From Deltaproteobacteria bacterium (lineage in GTDB: Bacteria > Bdellovibrionota > UBA2394), in the NCBI GenBank assembly GCA_017302715.1, contig JAFLCD010000001.1:186001-250000 (forward strand): DNA of 64,000 nucleotides. Reading direction: 5' to 3'. Under the pieces are notes generated by a model, which searched no databases, had not been told where the DNA came from, and saw nothing but the letters and a program-made list of their open reading frames with translations. The position numbers and the translations under genes are program-made. Of this stretch, positions 51,364-63,429 are shown one piece after another (the first letter of the stretch is position 1; every line of letters begins with the position of its first letter).

Positions 51364-51762
51364 TTGGAAACTGAAAATCGAAAATACACCATCCTGACTT
51401 TTTTCATCTTCGCGGTGATGTTTGGTTATCTCTCTTATTTAGCTCTCACCCAAATCTCTGACTGGCTGAAGTTCGGCGGCGGAAATGTTTTTGGAACGGG
51501 CTACGGTTGGCAAGTAGTGGGCGGAACGATGAGCGCCACTTTGGGAATCATCCTTTTCATAGGACTTTCTTTAAGCTCTAAGGCCACAACATTTTTTGAC
51601 GATGTTTTCTCTGAAGTTTTTAAAGTGACCTGGCCAACAATGAAGGAAACAACAGCCTCCACAGTAGTTGTTACCGTGATGGTGCTTGTGGCTGTTCTTG
51701 TTTTAGCAATCATGGATTATTTTTGGGGAGCTTTCTTCAATCTGATTTTGAATAAACTCTAG
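51364..51762 (+). CDS. secE: Protein translocase subunit SecE
   Basis: 132 residues from TTG 51364 with AAGGAG at 9 bp; the open frame continues upstream but lacks a ribosome site. Three predicted membrane spans (residues ~9-30, ~52-70, ~100-128), as in the long E. coli-type SecE. The conserved cytoplasmic stretch EVFKVTWPTMKET precedes the last span. It anchors SecY in the Sec channel. nusG follows by 12 bp. Confidence 0.9.
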   Translation: METENRKYTILTFFIFAVMFGYLSYLALTQISDWLKFGGGNVFGTGYGWQVVGGTMSATLGIILFIGLSLSSKATTFFDDVFSEVFKVTWPTMKETTASTVVVTVMVLVAVLVLAIMDYFWGAFFNLILNKL

Positions 51763-51774
51763 GCAAAGGATTTT

Positions 51775-52305
51775 ATGAGTAAGAATTGGTACGTCGTACA
51801 TGTTTATTCAGGTTTTGAAGCGAAAGCAAAAGACGCTTTACTTGAACGCGTTCGCCAAAATCATATGGAAGAAAAATTTGAAGAAGTTTTGATTCCTGCT
51901 GAGACTGTGGTCGAAGTTAAAAAAGGCGAGAAGCGATCCAAGTCTAAGAAGTTTTTTCCAGGATATATTTTTGTAAAGATGGAGTTGACCAACGAAACTT
52001 GGCACCTCATCAAAAATACTCCTCGGGTGACTGGATTTGTAGGTAGTTCAACCAATCCTCCAGCAGTTCCAGAGGAAGAAGTTTTACGCATCACTCAACA
52101 AATTAAAGAAGGCAAGATGAAGCCCAAACTCAAGATCGAGTTTGAAAAAGGTGAAAGTGTTCGCGTAAAAGAAGGCCCATTCGCAAACTTCGCCGGAACA
52201 GTTGACGATGTGAATGCAGAAAAAGGCCGTCTTAAAGTTTTGGTAAGTATTTTTGGTCGATCCACTCCGATCGATTTGGAATTTCAACAGGTCGAAAAGG
52301 CTTAA
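51775..52305 (+). CDS. nusG: Transcription termination/antitermination factor NusG
   Basis: 176 residues. N-terminal NGN domain (KNWYVVHVYSGFEAKAKDAL, FFPGYIFVKMEL, HLIKNTPRVTGFVG) and C-terminal KOW domain (GESVRVKEGPFANFAGTVDDVN). It binds RNA polymerase and influences Rho termination and coupling with the ribosome. Gene order secE-nusG-rplK is conventional. Confidence 0.96.
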   Translation: MSKNWYVVHVYSGFEAKAKDALLERVRQNHMEEKFEEVLIPAETVVEVKKGEKRSKSKKFFPGYIFVKMELTNETWHLIKNTPRVTGFVGSSTNPPAVPEEEVLRITQQIKEGKMKPKLKIEFEKGESVRVKEGPFANFAGTVDDVNAEKGRLKVLVSIFGRSTPIDLEFQQVEKA

Positions 52306-52323
52306 TAAAAAAGGTTAAAGATT

Positions 52324-52746
52324 ATGGCAAAGCAGCTCGTAGCAAATGTGAAATTGCAAATTCCAGCAGGAAAAGCGAACCCAGCTCCTCCTGTAGGACC
52401 CGCGCTCGGTCAGCACGGCGTAAACATCATGGATTTTTGCAAACAATTCAACGCAAAGACCCAGAAGATCGGCGATACCATTATCCCCGTAATCATCTCT
52501 ATATATAATGATAGAACTTTTACGTTTATCATGAAGAGCCCTCCAGCTTCGGTGTTATTAAGACAAGCTGCGAAGGTCGAATCAGGTTCGGCAACTCCAA
52601 ACCGAGTGAAGGTTGGTAAAGTCACCAAAGCTCAGGTCACTGAAATTGCGAAAACAAAAATGCCTGACTTAAATTGTTACACGGTTGAAGTGGCAGAATC
52701 GATTGTGCGAGGAACTGCACGTTCGATGGGAATTGACGTCGCTTAA
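52324..52746 (+). CDS. rplK: 50S ribosomal protein L11
   Basis: 140 residues. [36 protein letters not shown] and the C-terminal [24 protein letters not shown] match L11. It forms part of the GTPase-associated centre with L10/L12. It is followed by rplA after 26 bp, as usual. Note: the longer stretch above is quoted only by its ends: [10 protein letters not shown] ... FCKQFN. Confidence 0.96.
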   Translation: MAKQLVANVKLQIPAGKANPAPPVGPALGQHGVNIMDFCKQFNAKTQKIGDTIIPVIISIYNDRTFTFIMKSPPASVLLRQAAKVESGSATPNRVKVGKVTKAQVTEIAKTKMPDLNCYTVEVAESIVRGTARSMGIDVA

Positions 52747-52772
52747 TTAATTTTTAGAAAAGGTAGTTTATC

Positions 52773-53516
52773 ATGCAAGCAGCTCTAAGTATCGAAACCA
52801 TCAAAAGACGACACGGCAAACGCTATGCTGCCTCGTACTCAAAAATTCGCGAAACTTTGCCAACGATTGAATCTTCGGTTCCGTTTGCAAAAGCTTTCGA
52901 AGTTTTAACATCTACAACGAAAGCAAAGTTCGACGAGTCTGTTGAAGTTTCTATCCGATTAGGAGTTGATCCGACTCAGTCTGATCAAATGATTCGTGGC
53001 GCGGTAACTTTGCCACACGGACTTGGAAAAAAATCTGTCATCGTTGTTTTCGCTAAAGGCGAAAAAGCTAAAGAGGCTACCGCAGCTGGCGCAGACTTTG
53101 TCGGCGCAGATGATTTAATCGAAAAGATTAACGGCGGCTGGCAAGATTTTACTTCGGTCGTAGCTACTCCAGATATGATGGGAACAGTTTCTAAACTTGG
53201 TCGAGTTCTTGGGCCTCGAGGTCTAATGCCTAATCCAAAAGTAGGAACAGTTACTTTTGATCTCGCAAAAACAATTCCCGAAATGAAAAAAGGTCGCGCT
53301 GAATTTCGCGTAGAAAAAGCTGGAGTAGTTCAGACTTCCGTTGGCAAATTTAGTTTTGGCGCTGAAAAATTAGTAGAAAACTTTAACTCCTTGATGGAGC
53401 AAATCATGCGAGCCAAACCAGCGAGCTTGAAGGGTCATTATATTTTGTCGATTTTTATTTCTTCGACAATGGGCCCTGGAATCCGTGTTGATCATCAAGA
53501 ATTTTTAACGAAATAA
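52773..53516 (+). CDS. rplA: 50S ribosomal protein L1
   Basis: 247 residues, slightly longer at the N-terminus than E. coli L1. Motifs [45 protein letters not shown] and GPGIRVD. L1 binds 23S rRNA at the stalk and often represses its own operon by binding the rplK leader. No L1-site mimic was identified by eye. rplJ begins 12 bp downstream. Confidence 0.96.
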   Translation: MQAALSIETIKRRHGKRYAASYSKIRETLPTIESSVPFAKAFEVLTSTTKAKFDESVEVSIRLGVDPTQSDQMIRGAVTLPHGLGKKSVIVVFAKGEKAKEATAAGADFVGADDLIEKINGGWQDFTSVVATPDMMGTVSKLGRVLGPRGLMPNPKVGTVTFDLAKTIPEMKKGRAEFRVEKAGVVQTSVGKFSFGAEKLVENFNSLMEQIMRAKPASLKGHYILSIFISSTMGPGIRVDHQEFLTK

Positions 53517-53528
53517 AAGGAATTTACT

Positions 53529-54053
53529 GTGAACCGAGCTGAAAAATTAGAATCAACAAATGAACTGAGAGATAACTTCGCAAAAGCGAATGCGATTTTT
53601 ACGGCTGACTATCGCGGCATTACAGTTGCAGATATCACCCTTCTTCGTTTTGAACTCAAAAAGTCCAAAACAGATTTGAAGGTTGTAAAAAATCGATTGG
53701 CTCTTCGCGCTCTCGATCAAAAAGATTACGGAAACTTTAAATCGCAGTTCGATTATATGACGGCTGTTGCGCTGAACTACGGAGATCCCGCCGCAGCTGC
53801 AAAGTCGCTGACCAAATTTGCAAGTGATAACGATAAACTTAAACTCAAAGGCGCCTTTTTAGACGGCAAAGTGATTTCTATTGCTGAAGTCAAAGCTCTG
53901 TCCAAATTGCCCTCTAAGAACGAATTACTTGCAAAATTGCTGGGTACTTTGAATGCAGTGCCTACGGGCTTTGTCCGAGTACTTAACGGAGTTCCAGCTA
54001 AATGGGTTTATTTGCTTCAAGCGATTAAAAACCAAAAAGACCAAAAGGGTTGA
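53529..54053 (+). CDS. rplJ: 50S ribosomal protein L10
   Basis: 174 residues, GTG start at 53529. Signature LRDNFAKANAIFTADYRGITVADITLLRFELKK and GAFLDGKVI. The C-terminal helix binds L7/L12 dimers. The 12-bp gap before it leaves no room for the classical L10 leader, so any autoregulation must lie elsewhere. Only the ends of the longer motif (LRDNFAKANAIF, LRFELKK) need checking. Confidence 0.95.
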   Translation: MNRAEKLESTNELRDNFAKANAIFTADYRGITVADITLLRFELKKSKTDLKVVKNRLALRALDQKDYGNFKSQFDYMTAVALNYGDPAAAAKSLTKFASDNDKLKLKGAFLDGKVISIAEVKALSKLPSKNELLAKLLGTLNAVPTGFVRVLNGVPAKWVYLLQAIKNQKDQKG

Positions 54054-54108
54054 GTAAATAATTAAGAAAGATGTTTGATTTTTAAGTTAGAACAATTAAG
54101 GAGAACAT

Positions 54109-54489
54109 ATGGCAATTACCAAAGAAGAAGTCGTTAATTTTATCTCGAATATGAGCGTTTTAGAACTCTCAGAACTCGTAAAAGAGTTTGAAACTAAATT
54201 CGGAGTTTCTGCTGCTGCGCCAGTCGCTGTTGCTGCTGCAGGTGGAGGCGCCACTGCCGGTGCTGCTGCCGAAGAGAAAACCGCTTTCAACCTTCATCTC
54301 GAAGCTGTTGGTGACAAGAAAATCGATGTCATCAAGGTAGTTCGAACCGTCACTGGTCTTGGCTTGAAAGAGGCTAAAGATTTGGTTGAAGGCGCTCCAA
54401 AACTCGTTAAAGAAGGCCTTAGCAAAGAAGATTGCGAAAAATTCAAAAAAGAATTTGAAGCAGTTGGCGCTAAAGTCAAAGTCGACTAA
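54109..54489 (+). CDS. rplL: 50S ribosomal protein L7/L12
   Basis: 126 residues. N-terminal dimerisation domain ([16 protein letters not shown]), an Ala/Gly hinge ([19 protein letters not shown]) and C-terminal factor-binding domain ([41 protein letters not shown]). AAGGAG precedes ATG 54109. It forms the flexible ribosomal stalk. A terminator-like hairpin lies between it and rpoB. Confidence 0.97.
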   Translation: MAITKEEVVNFISNMSVLELSELVKEFETKFGVSAAAPVAVAAAGGGATAGAAAEEKTAFNLHLEAVGDKKIDVIKVVRTVTGLGLKEAKDLVEGAPKLVKEGLSKEDCEKFKKEFEAVGAKVKVD

Positions 54490-54592
54490 TCAGTTTTATT
54501 TTAGTTTTGCATTTCGTTGATCCTGAGAACGCTGTGATCTTCTCTCTCTCCTCTTAATCAACGCAGATTTAGTTAGTTTAATTTATTGAAGG

Positions 54593-54632
54593 CAGTCGAG
54601 GTCGAAAAAACGACCTCGACTGTTCTTTTCCT
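54593..54632 (+). terminator. Attenuator-like hairpin between rplL and rpoB
   Basis: Perfect 12-bp stem CAGTCGAGGTCG / CGACCTCGACTG (54593-54604, 54611-54622), loop of six A, then TTCTTTTCC. It is 22 bp before the rpoB ATG. Since rpoB must still be expressed it probably terminates only part of the transcripts, as known for the rplL-rpoB gap of E. coli. Confidence 0.75.
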
Positions 54633-54654
54633 TTCAATCCTTAAAAGAGGGCGT

Positions 54655-57600
54655 ATGGCAAAAAAAGACAGTATCCAAGACGAAATCAAATCTTTTTCTA
54701 CTTCGAATTTTCGATATCGAAAAACTTACGGAAAAATTCCTCGCATTGTTGATATTCCAAATCTCATCGAGATGCAGAAAGAAAGCTACCATCGCTTTTT
54801 GCAGGCTGAAATAGCTCCAGACAGACGCCAAGACATTGGTCTTCAAGGCGTTTTCAAAAGTGTTTTTCCAATTCGCGATTTCAATGAAACGGCTTCGCTT
54901 GAATTCGTTCAGTATGTTCTTGAAGAACCTAAGTACGACGTCAATGAATGTCGTGCTCGAGGCATGACGTATGCAGCCCCTTTAAAAGTTACAGTTCGTC
55001 TCGTTTTGTGGGAACTCGATGAAGACGGAAAGCCTCTCAATATTCGCGATGTAAAAGAACAAGAAGTTTATTTCGGTGAAATTCCGCTCATGACTCGAAA
55101 TGGAACTTTCGTCATCAACGGAACCGAGCGGGTTGTTGTTAGCCAACTTCACCGATCTCCTGGTGTTTTCTTCGACCGCGACAAAGCTAAAAATGTTGGA
55201 GCTACTGGCCGAGCTAATTTTACGGCTCGCGTTATTCCTTACCGTGGTTCATGGCTCGATTTCGAATTCGATAGCAAAGACATCATGTATGTTCGTATCG
55301 ATCGACGTCGCAAATTTCCTGCGACCATTTTGCTTCGCGCCCTTGGAATGGCTGAAGAGCAAATTATTAATTATTTCTATCAAAATGAAATTTTCAGTTT
55401 GGATGGAAAGAAAATTACAAAGAATGTTGTTCCAGATGTTCTCTCTGGGCAGGTCGTCAATTTCGATATCAAAGATAAAGCCGGCAATGTCATTATCAAA
55501 GCAGGGCGTCGCTTCACTAAGTTTGCTGTAAAGAATCTCGAAAAAAATAATATCGATGAGATTCCAGTTAAAGATGACGAATTGGTTGGCCGAATCGCTG
55601 CTACAAATATCGTAGATCCTGCGACCGGAGAAATTTTGATCGAAGTTAATCAGCAATTAACTGAAGATCATTTGACCAAAATTTTCGAAGCGAAAATTAA
55701 GGAATTAAAACTTATCTACATTAACAACCAAACGGTTTCGGGCTCGCTCCGAGATACTTTGCTTGGCGATAAGATCGAAAGTCCTGAAGAGGCCATGATG
55801 GAGATCTACAAGAAACTCCGCCCTGGAGATCCTCCCACTATCGAATCGGCTCGCTATTTCTTTAAAGGCTTATTCTTCGATGCCGAAAAATATGACCTTG
55901 CTCAAGTCGGCCGTTTGAAGATGAATCACAAATTTAGATTGAACACTCCTCTTGAAGAGCGAGTGCTCACCAAAGACGATATCTTAGGAACACTTCGTTA
56001 TTTGCTCGGCCTCAAAGTTGCCAAGGGTGATATTGATGATATCGATCATCTTGGAAATCGACGCGTTCGTTCGGTTAGCGAACTTTTAGAAAATCAATAT
56101 CGTGTTGGTTTGGTTCGTATGGAGCGCGCAATCAAAGAACGTTTGAGTTTGCAAGAACTTGAAACGTTGATGCCGCATGAATTGATCAATGCGAAACCAG
56201 TTTCTGCTGTTGTGAAAGAGTTCTTCGGAACTTCGCAACTTTCGCAGTTCATGGATCAAACGAATCCACTTTCTGAAATTACACATAAGCGACGTCTTTC
56301 CGCCCTAGGACCTGGCGGTCTTACGCGTGATCGCGCGGGCTTTGAAGTTCGTGACGTTCACCCAACGCATTACGGAAGAATTTGTCCGATTGAGACTCCG
56401 GAAGGTCCGAATATTGGATTGATCGCCTCACTTTCTACTTACGCTCGAATTAACGAGTTCGGATTTATCGAAACTCCTTATCGAAAAGTAGTGGATGGTC
56501 GAGTGACCGATGAAGTCATCTATGCCTCTGCACTTGAAGAGCAGGATAAGATTATCGCTCAAGCAAACGTTAAGGTGGATGAAAAAGGTCGAATGACCGA
56601 AGAGCTTGTTTCGGCAAGACGCTCCGGTGAGTTCGTTTTGATTCCTCCGGCTGAAGTTAATTTAATCGACGTATCTCCTAGCCAGATCGTTTCGGTTGCC
56701 GCGTCTCTCGTTCCATTCTTGGAGCACGATGATGCAAACCGTGCGCTCATGGGTAGTAATATGCAGCGACAAGCTGTTCCACTTATTCGTTCTTCTGCCC
56801 CGGTGGTTGGAACAGGAATGGAAAAAGTTGTCGCCAAAGATTCTGGAGTTACCGTTGTAGCTCAGCACACCGGTTGGATCGAAAGTGTAGATTCTTCTCG
56901 AATCGTACTTCGCGTCGATACGGATGCCCCTGATTATAAGAAAACTGAAACAGGAACAGGGGTTGAAATTTACAGCCTTCTTAAATATATGCGCTCGAAC
57001 CAAAATACTTGCATCAATCAGACGCCGATCGTGAAAGCCGGTCAGTATGTGCGAGCTGGAGAAATTTTGGCTGATGGACCTGCCACTGAGCTTGGTGAAT
57101 TAGCACTTGGACAAAATGTCACGGTCGCGTTCATGTCTTGGGGCGGATACAACTTCGAAGATTCTATTTTGATTTCTGAAAAAGCTGTTCGCGAGGATTA
57201 TTTCACTTCGATTCACATCGAAGAATTTGAAGTTCTTGCTCGTGATACAAAGCTTGGAATGGAAGAAATCACACGAGATATTCCAAACGTCGGTGACGAT
57301 GCATTGGCAAGTCTCGACGATTCCGGAATTATTCGCATCGGCGCGAAAGTTCGCCCTGGAGATATTCTCGTCGGAAAAGTAACTCCAAAAGGTGAAACTC
57401 AACTTTCTCCTGAGGAAAAATTGCTCCGCGCTATTTTCGGTGAAAAAGCAAGCGACGTAAAAGATACTTCGCTTCGAGTTCCTCCAGGCGTTGTCGGAAC
57501 AATCATCAACACTCGCGTTTTCCAACGTGAAGGAGTTGAAAAAGATTCACGCGCTAAACTCATCGAAGATTACGAAGCAAAGCGAATTCTTCAAGATCAA

Positions 57601-58830
57601 GAAGACGAAGTTCGTATCATTCGCGAATCTGGCTTGAGAACCATTCGAGCACACCTTGTTGGACAAACAGTGAACGGTCCTGTGTCTGGACGCGATGGAA
57701 ATCCTGTCTTGAAAAAAGGCGAAAAGATTTCTGAAGATGTACTCAACCAGGTTTCTGAAAATGACTGGAGTCGAATTCCACTTTCGAACGAATCGAAAGA
57801 GAATGAAATTCGCCAAGTCTACGAGTCCATTAGTAATCAGATCGAAGCTATTAAGATTTTGGCTCAAACTAAAATTGAAAAACTTTCTAGAGGTGATGAA
57901 TTACCTCCTGGAGTTATCAAGATGGTTAAAGTCTACATCGCGATTAAGCGAAAAATCGAAGTGGGCGATAAGATGGCCGGTCGTCACGGAAACAAGGGGG
58001 TTATTTCCCGAGTTCTCCCTGAAGAAGATTTGCCATACTTAGCAGACGGTACTCCAGTAGATATCATTTTGAATCCACTCGGCGTTCCTTCTCGTATGAA
58101 TGTGGGTCAGATGCTTGAAACCCATTTGGGTGGAGCCGCGACCGGCATTGGAAAAGTCATCAATCAGATGCTTGAGAAAAATGCAGAAATTGATCGATTG
58201 CGAGATTATCTTGCTCGAGTTTATCCAGCTGAAAGCGTGCAAAAATTTGTGAAAGCCGCGAGCCGCGAAGAGCTTGTTGAGTTTGCAAAAAAACTAAAGA
58301 CAGGTGTTACGCTCGCTGTTCCCGTTTTCGATGGTATCGACGAAAAAGAAATCGCTAATATGTTCGATCTTGCGAACTTACCTAACGACGGTCAGGTCTA
58401 TTTATTTGACGGTCGAACAGGTGAGACTTTCGAAAGACGAGTCACTGTTGGAACGATTTATATTCTGAAATTACATCATATCGCTGAAGACAAGATTCAC
58501 GCGCGAAGTATCGGACCTTATTCAATCGTCACTCAACAACCTCTCGGTGGTAAGGCCCAGTTTGGTGGTCAGCGCCTCGGAGAAATGGAAGTTTGGGCGA
58601 TGGAAGCTTACGGTGCTGCGCACGCACTTCAAGAATTCCTCACAGTGAAGTCAGATGACATCATCGGAAGAACTCGAATGTATGAATCGATCGTGAAAGG
58701 TGAATATAATTTAGAGCCAGGCTTGCCTGAATCTTTCAATGTACTCACCAAAGAACTTCGAGCCTTAGGCCTCAACGTCCAGTTGGTTCAAGATATGCCG
58801 ACAGACGGAAGTGCGGGTCACGGAGCTTAA
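54655..58830 (+). CDS. rpoB: DNA-directed RNA polymerase subunit beta
   Basis: 1391 residues from ATG 54655 with AAGAGGG upstream (an upstream in-frame extension passes through the attenuator and is not used). Rif-region signatures [17 protein letters not shown] and [19 protein letters not shown], then [15 protein letters not shown] and the C-terminal [18 protein letters not shown]. Catalytic core subunit of RNA polymerase. The Rif-binding stretch has the ordinary wild-type look (DQTN, HKRR), suggesting rifampicin sensitivity at that site. Confidence 0.97.
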   Translation: MAKKDSIQDEIKSFSTSNFRYRKTYGKIPRIVDIPNLIEMQKESYHRFLQAEIAPDRRQDIGLQGVFKSVFPIRDFNETASLEFVQYVLEEPKYDVNECRARGMTYAAPLKVTVRLVLWELDEDGKPLNIRDVKEQEVYFGEIPLMTRNGTFVINGTERVVVSQLHRSPGVFFDRDKAKNVGATGRANFTARVIPYRGSWLDFEFDSKDIMYVRIDRRRKFPATILLRALGMAEEQIINYFYQNEIFSLDGKKITKNVVPDVLSGQVVNFDIKDKAGNVIIKAGRRFTKFAVKNLEKNNIDEIPVKDDELVGRIAATNIVDPATGEILIEVNQQLTEDHLTKIFEAKIKELKLIYINNQTVSGSLRDTLLGDKIESPEEAMMEIYKKLRPGDPPTIESARYFFKGLFFDAEKYDLAQVGRLKMNHKFRLNTPLEERVLTKDDILGTLRYLLGLKVAKGDIDDIDHLGNRRVRSVSELLENQYRVGLVRMERAIKERLSLQELETLMPHELINAKPVSAVVKEFFGTSQLSQFMDQTNPLSEITHKRRLSALGPGGLTRDRAGFEVRDVHPTHYGRICPIETPEGPNIGLIASLSTYARINEFGFIETPYRKVVDGRVTDEVIYASALEEQDKIIAQANVKVDEKGRMTEELVSARRSGEFVLIPPAEVNLIDVSPSQIVSVAASLVPFLEHDDANRALMGSNMQRQAVPLIRSSAPVVGTGMEKVVAKDSGVTVVAQHTGWIESVDSSRIVLRVDTDAPDYKKTETGTGVEIYSLLKYMRSNQNTCINQTPIVKAGQYVRAGEILADGPATELGELALGQNVTVAFMSWGGYNFEDSILISEKAVREDYFTSIHIEEFEVLARDTKLGMEEITRDIPNVGDDALASLDDSGIIRIGAKVRPGDILVGKVTPKGETQLSPEEKLLRAIFGEKASDVKDTSLRVPPGVVGTIINTRVFQREGVEKDSRAKLIEDYEAKRILQDQEDEVRIIRESGLRTIRAHLVGQTVNGPVSGRDGNPVLKKGEKISEDVLNQVSENDWSRIPLSNESKENEIRQVYESISNQIEAIKILAQTKIEKLSRGDELPPGVIKMVKVYIAIKRKIEVGDKMAGRHGNKGVISRVLPEEDLPYLADGTPVDIILNPLGVPSRMNVGQMLETHLGGAATGIGKVINQMLEKNAEIDRLRDYLARVYPAESVQKFVKAASREELVEFAKKLKTGVTLAVPVFDGIDEKEIANMFDLANLPNDGQVYLFDGRTGETFERRVTVGTIYILKLHHIAEDKIHARSIGPYSIVTQQPLGGKAQFGGQRLGEMEVWAMEAYGAAHALQEFLTVKSDDIIGRTRMYESIVKGEYNLEPGLPESFNVLTKELRALGLNVQLVQDMPTDGSAGHGA

Positions 58831-58869
58831 AAGTAGATCGCGTTTATAAGCGAATGAAGGAAAGAAATT

Positions 58870-61800
58870 ATGGAAAACTTTTTTAATTTATTTCAGAAGC
58901 CAAAAAATCCAAGCACGATTAAAGCGTTTAAGCTTGGCATCGCCTCTCCAGAACAAATTCTGGAGTGGTCGTATGGTGAAGTGAAAAAACCAGAGACGAT
59001 CAATTATCGAACTTTCAAACCAGAAAGAAGCGGACTTTTTTGTGGTGCGATTTTCGGACCTATTAAAGATTACGAATGTATTTGTGGAAAATACAAACGT
59101 ATGAAACATCGCGGAGTTGTCTGCGAAAAATGCGGTACCGAAGTTATCGAAAGTAAAGTTCGTCGCGAGCGAATGGGCCATATCAAATTGGCTACGCCCG
59201 TTGCTCACATTTGGTTTTTAAAATCGTTGCCCTCTCGAATTGGTGCGGTTTTGGATCTCACTTTACGCGAGCTTGAGCGAGTTCTCTATTATGAATCCTA
59301 TGTAGTACTCGATGCAGGAGAAACTCCTTTCAAGGTCGGTCAAATTTTAAGTGAGGCCGAATTTCGAAGAGCTCAAGATCAATTTGGAGCCGAGTTCACT
59401 GCTGGAATGGGCGCTGAATCGATTAAAGAGCTTCTCGTTAAAATTGATTTAGAAAAATTGCGCGTAGAACTTCGCACTGGTCTTGAAGAAGTTACTTCCG
59501 AAGCGAAACGTAAAAAATATATTAAACGTCTTCGCGTTGTAGAATCTTTCTGTAATTCAGAAAACAAGCCAGATTGGATGATCATGGACGTTGTTCCAGT
59601 TCTTCCTCCTGATTTGCGACCTTTAGTGCCACTTGATGGCGGTCGATTCGCAACTTCTGACCTCAACGATCTCTATCGGCGTGTTATTAACAGAAACAAT
59701 CGATTGAAGAGACTTCAAGAGCTTGATGCTCCAGAAATTATTTTAAGAAACGAAAAGCGAATGCTTCAAGAAGCAGTCGACTCACTTTTCGACAACGGTC
59801 GTCGTGGTAAAGTTGTAACCGGAACGAACAAACGTCCGCTTAAATCTTTGTCCGACATGATCAAAGGTAAACAAGGTCGATTCCGTCAAAACTTGCTCGG
59901 AAAGCGCGTCGATTATTCTGGTCGATCCGTTATTGTTGTTGGTCCAAACTTACGTTTGCATCAATGCGGTCTTCCAAAGAAAATGGCGCTTGAACTTTTC
60001 AAACCATTTATTTTTAACAAACTCGAAGAACGAGGATACGTAAGCACGATCAAAGCTGCAAAGCGAATGGTCGAGCTTGAAGCTCCAGAAGTTTACGATG
60101 TACTTGAAGAAGTCATCAAAGAGCATCCCGTTATGCTTAACCGAGCTCCAACTCTTCACCGGCTTGGAATTCAAGCGTTCGAACCCGTACTCATCGAAGG
60201 AAAGGCGATTCAATTGCATCCGCTCGTTTGTACAGCTTTCAACGCAGACTTCGACGGCGATCAAATGGCCGTTCACATTCCACTTTCGATTGAAGCACAA
60301 GTTGAAACTCGCGTTCTTATGATGTCGACAAATAATTTGCTCTCTCCGGCAAACGGAAAGCCCATTATTTCTCCCACACAAGATATCGTGCTTGGACTTT
60401 ACTCGATGACTCGCGAAGAGCCTTATGCTCGTGGCGAAGGAAAAACTTTCTTAAACGCTGACGAAGTAAAAATGGCTTACGAAAATGGAGTCGTTGATTT
60501 GAACGCTCGAATTTTCTGCCGCATCGATAATAAAAAAGAAACGACCACAGCGGGTCGAGTTATCGTTCGATCTGCAGTCCCGGATGAAGTTCCTTTCAGC
60601 TTCTGTAATAAAGAGCTTGATAAGAAAACTTTAGCAAAACTTGTAGAGATCAGTTTCAAGCAAGCTGGTCAAAAGAAAACAGTTTTGATGTCGGATCGTT
60701 TGAAAAATTTAGGTTTTGAATATGCAACTCGCTTTGGAATTTCCATCGCGATGAAAGATATGACAATTCCTGCGACAAAAACTGAATTATTAGCGAACGC
60801 AAAAAAAGAAGTGAAAGATATCGAAGTTCAATACGCTGAAGGTATCATCACCGATGGCGAGCGATATAATAAGGTTGTCGATATTTGGACAAATCTTTCG
60901 GATCGTATCGCGAAAGACATGATGTCGAATCTTGGAGTTCAAGAGTTTCAAGCGAAACCTGAATCCAAGACGAAAGCATTCGCTGATCGCAATGGCGAAA
61001 ATGTTAAGTCTAAATCTTTCAATACTATTTTCATGATGGCCGACTCCGGAGCTCGGGGTTCGAACCAACAAATTCGTCAACTCGCAGGTATGCGGGGACT
61101 TATGGCGAAACCATCAGGAGAAATTATTGAGACTCCTATTATTTCAAACTTCCGCGAAGGTTTGACGGTTCTCGAATACTTTATTTCTACTCACGGTGCT
61201 CGAAAAGGTTTGGCCGATACCGCTCTTAAAACAGCGAACGCCGGTTACCTTACTCGACGTCTTGTCGACGTTGCTCAAGATTCCATCATCATGGAACCTG
61301 ATTGCGGTACGCTCGAAGGAATTGAAGCAGAAGCTTTAGTTGAAAGCGGTGAAGTAATTGAACCACTTGGCGAGAGAATTCTTGGACGAACAGCACTTTT
61401 CGATGTGAAAGATCCTGTCTCCAAAAAAACTATTTTAAAAGCGAACGAAGAGTTTTCAGAAGAAACTGTTGCGCAAATCGAAGCCTTGCAACTTTCTCGC
61501 GTAGCGATTCGTTCTCCACTTACTTGTAAGTCTCGTCGCGGTCTTTGCATTCTTTGCTACGGTCGCGATTTAGCTCGAGGAAATATGGTGAACATCGGTG
61601 AAGCGGTTGGAATTATCGCTGCTCAATCGATCGGTGAACCAGGTACTCAGCTTACCATGCGTACGTTCCACATCGGGGGAACTGCGAGCGCGATGGCCGA
61701 ACAAAGTACAGTTGAAATTCGTCACGACGGTAAAGTTAAATTCCTCAATTCTCAGTCGATCAAAAATAAAAATGACGAAACCATCGTCATGAACCGCAGC

Positions 61801-63063
61801 GCCGAAGTTGTGGTTGTAGATAATGAAGACCGAGAACTTGAGAGACATCGTTTACCCTCTGGAGCTCGTTTGAAATTCGCAGAAGGCTCAAAGATCAAAG
61901 CTGGTCAAATTGCAGCCGACTGGGATCCTTACGCAACTCCAATTTTGACGGAATTCCAAGGTCGAGTGAAATTTGAAGACTTAACTGAAGGCACAACTTT
62001 CAAAGAACAGCGAGATGCTGCGACTGGACTTTCTCGAAAAGTAGTTATCGAGCATCGAGGCGCTCAAGATTATCGTCCTCGTATTTTGATTGTTGATCCT
62101 AAAACCGGTGCGACTTTGATCAATCCAAGAACCAATACCGAAGTTCGATATTGGTTACCGCTGAACTCGACGATCAACGTTTCGGACGGACAAGAAGTTT
62201 TGTCTGGCGATGTTCTTGCGAAGATTGCAAAAGAAACAACGAAGTCTAAAGATATTACCGGAGGTCTTCCTCGCGTTGCCGAATTATTCGAAGCACGTGC
62301 TCCTCGCGAACACGCTGCCATTATCGCCGACGTCGAAGGCTTTGTAGCTTTCGGAAAAGATACCAAAGGTAAGAGAAAAGTTATTGTGACTCCTGAAAAG
62401 GGTGAGCCGATTGAATATCTTATTCCAAAAGCTCGTCACATTATTGTTCGCGAAGGTGACTTCGTTCGAGCAGGTGAAGCTTTGGTCGACGGCGCGATTA
62501 ATCCGCACGATATTTTGCGAGTACTTGGTGTAAAAGCCTTGGCAAAATATTTGGTCGATGAAATTCAAGAAGTTTACAGACTTCAAGGTGTAAAAATTAA
62601 CGACAAACATATGGAAGCCATCGTTCGTCAGATGCTTCGAAAAGTTCGCATTTTAAATGCAAATGATTCGATGTTCCTCGAAGGCGAACCAGTAAGTCGT
62701 TGGGTTTTTGAAGAAGCGAATGAAAAATTGATGAACGAAGGCAAAAAACCAGCAACTGCTGAGCCAATGCTTCTCGGTATCACCAAAGCAGCGCTTAACA
62801 CCGACTCCATGCTTTCAGCAGCGAGCTTCCAAGAAACCACAAAGGTTTTCACCGAAGCCGCGATCGCAAGCAAGGTTGATAACCTTTACGGACTTAAAGA
62901 GAACATCATTATGGGACGTCTACTTCCAGCAGGAACAGGCTTACCTATGTACCAAGCTCACGAAATCCTCGTCGAGGGGGGAGACGATGAGTTTTTTGGT
63001 GATGTAGATGTCGATACGACAGCTGCTGCTAATCACGATGCGCCGAAGGTCGCTTCGAGCTAA
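58870..63063 (+). CDS. rpoC: DNA-directed RNA polymerase subunit beta'
   Basis: 1397 residues. N-terminal zinc finger ([20 protein letters not shown]), the catalytic [12 protein letters not shown] (Mg ion) and the second zinc site ([13 protein letters not shown]). The bridge-helix/trigger-loop region includes [30 protein letters not shown] precedes ATG 58870. rpoB and rpoC are separate genes, 39 bp apart. A strong terminator follows. Confidence 0.97.
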   Translation: MENFFNLFQKPKNPSTIKAFKLGIASPEQILEWSYGEVKKPETINYRTFKPERSGLFCGAIFGPIKDYECICGKYKRMKHRGVVCEKCGTEVIESKVRRERMGHIKLATPVAHIWFLKSLPSRIGAVLDLTLRELERVLYYESYVVLDAGETPFKVGQILSEAEFRRAQDQFGAEFTAGMGAESIKELLVKIDLEKLRVELRTGLEEVTSEAKRKKYIKRLRVVESFCNSENKPDWMIMDVVPVLPPDLRPLVPLDGGRFATSDLNDLYRRVINRNNRLKRLQELDAPEIILRNEKRMLQEAVDSLFDNGRRGKVVTGTNKRPLKSLSDMIKGKQGRFRQNLLGKRVDYSGRSVIVVGPNLRLHQCGLPKKMALELFKPFIFNKLEERGYVSTIKAAKRMVELEAPEVYDVLEEVIKEHPVMLNRAPTLHRLGIQAFEPVLIEGKAIQLHPLVCTAFNADFDGDQMAVHIPLSIEAQVETRVLMMSTNNLLSPANGKPIISPTQDIVLGLYSMTREEPYARGEGKTFLNADEVKMAYENGVVDLNARIFCRIDNKKETTTAGRVIVRSAVPDEVPFSFCNKELDKKTLAKLVEISFKQAGQKKTVLMSDRLKNLGFEYATRFGISIAMKDMTIPATKTELLANAKKEVKDIEVQYAEGIITDGERYNKVVDIWTNLSDRIAKDMMSNLGVQEFQAKPESKTKAFADRNGENVKSKSFNTIFMMADSGARGSNQQIRQLAGMRGLMAKPSGEIIETPIISNFREGLTVLEYFISTHGARKGLADTALKTANAGYLTRRLVDVAQDSIIMEPDCGTLEGIEAEALVESGEVIEPLGERILGRTALFDVKDPVSKKTILKANEEFSEETVAQIEALQLSRVAIRSPLTCKSRRGLCILCYGRDLARGNMVNIGEAVGIIAAQSIGEPGTQLTMRTFHIGGTASAMAEQSTVEIRHDGKVKFLNSQSIKNKNDETIVMNRSAEVVVVDNEDRELERHRLPSGARLKFAEGSKIKAGQIAADWDPYATPILTEFQGRVKFEDLTEGTTFKEQRDAATGLSRKVVIEHRGAQDYRPRILIVDPKTGATLINPRTNTEVRYWLPLNSTINVSDGQEVLSGDVLAKIAKETTKSKDITGGLPRVAELFEARAPREHAAIIADVEGFVAFGKDTKGKRKVIVTPEKGEPIEYLIPKARHIIVREGDFVRAGEALVDGAINPHDILRVLGVKALAKYLVDEIQEVYRLQGVKINDKHMEAIVRQMLRKVRILNANDSMFLEGEPVSRWVFEEANEKLMNEGKKPATAEPMLLGITKAALNTDSMLSAASFQETTKVFTEAAIASKVDNLYGLKENIIMGRLLPAGTGLPMYQAHEILVEGGDDEFFGDVDVDTTAAANHDAPKVASS

Positions 63064-63091
63064 GCACTCTTAAAATCTGTCTTTTGATTTA

Positions 63092-63128
63092 GGCCCCGCT
63101 GAAGTGTAACGGCGGGGCCTTTTTTTTG
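63092..63128 (+). terminator. Rho-independent terminator after rpoC
   Basis: GGCCCCGC / GCGGGGCC (8 bp, 12-nt loop) followed by eight T. It ends the secE-rpoC transcript. Confidence 0.93.
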
Positions 63129-63185
63129 GCCACCTATTCATCTCACTCAGCCCTATATTTCAAGCCATTTTCCCCATTCTCTCTG

Positions 63186-63214
63186 TTGACACCCTAGGCC
63201 CACCCACCTAATTA
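63186..63214 (+). promoter_or_regulatory. Sigma-70 promoter of the rpsL operon
   Basis: TTGACA (63186-63191), 17-bp spacer, TAATTA (63209-63214). The predicted start near 63221 leaves a leader of about 210 nt before rpsL. The -35 box is perfect; the -10 box is fair. Confidence 0.65.
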
Positions 63215-63220
63215 ATAGGG

Positions 63221-63429
63221 CAATAGTTTGGGTGCTGTTTTCGTTGCGGAAAACCAGTTGCGCCCCCACTCTTAGTGTCTTTCTGTGTATTCGCCCAACG
63301 AATGCGAGAGAAGGACCAAAACAAAAATTTGAAAATAATGTGGATGTTCCACATAAAAATTAAAAGGCGAATGCCTTTGGCAGAAATATTTTTATTAACT
63401 TTTGTTGTTAATAATTTTTGGAGAAGTGA
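63221..63429 (+). promoter_or_regulatory. Structured rpsL leader
   Basis: No gene is visible here. Four stems can be drawn: GGGTGC/GCGCCC enclosing GTTTTC/GAAAAC (63230-63265), ATGTGGA/TCCACAT (63338-63354), AAAGGC/GCCTTT (63363-63378) and TTATTAAC/GTTAATAA (63392-63414). The last ends a few nt before the ribosome site GGAGAAG. Such a leader could host ribosomal-protein feedback control. Confidence 0.5.
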
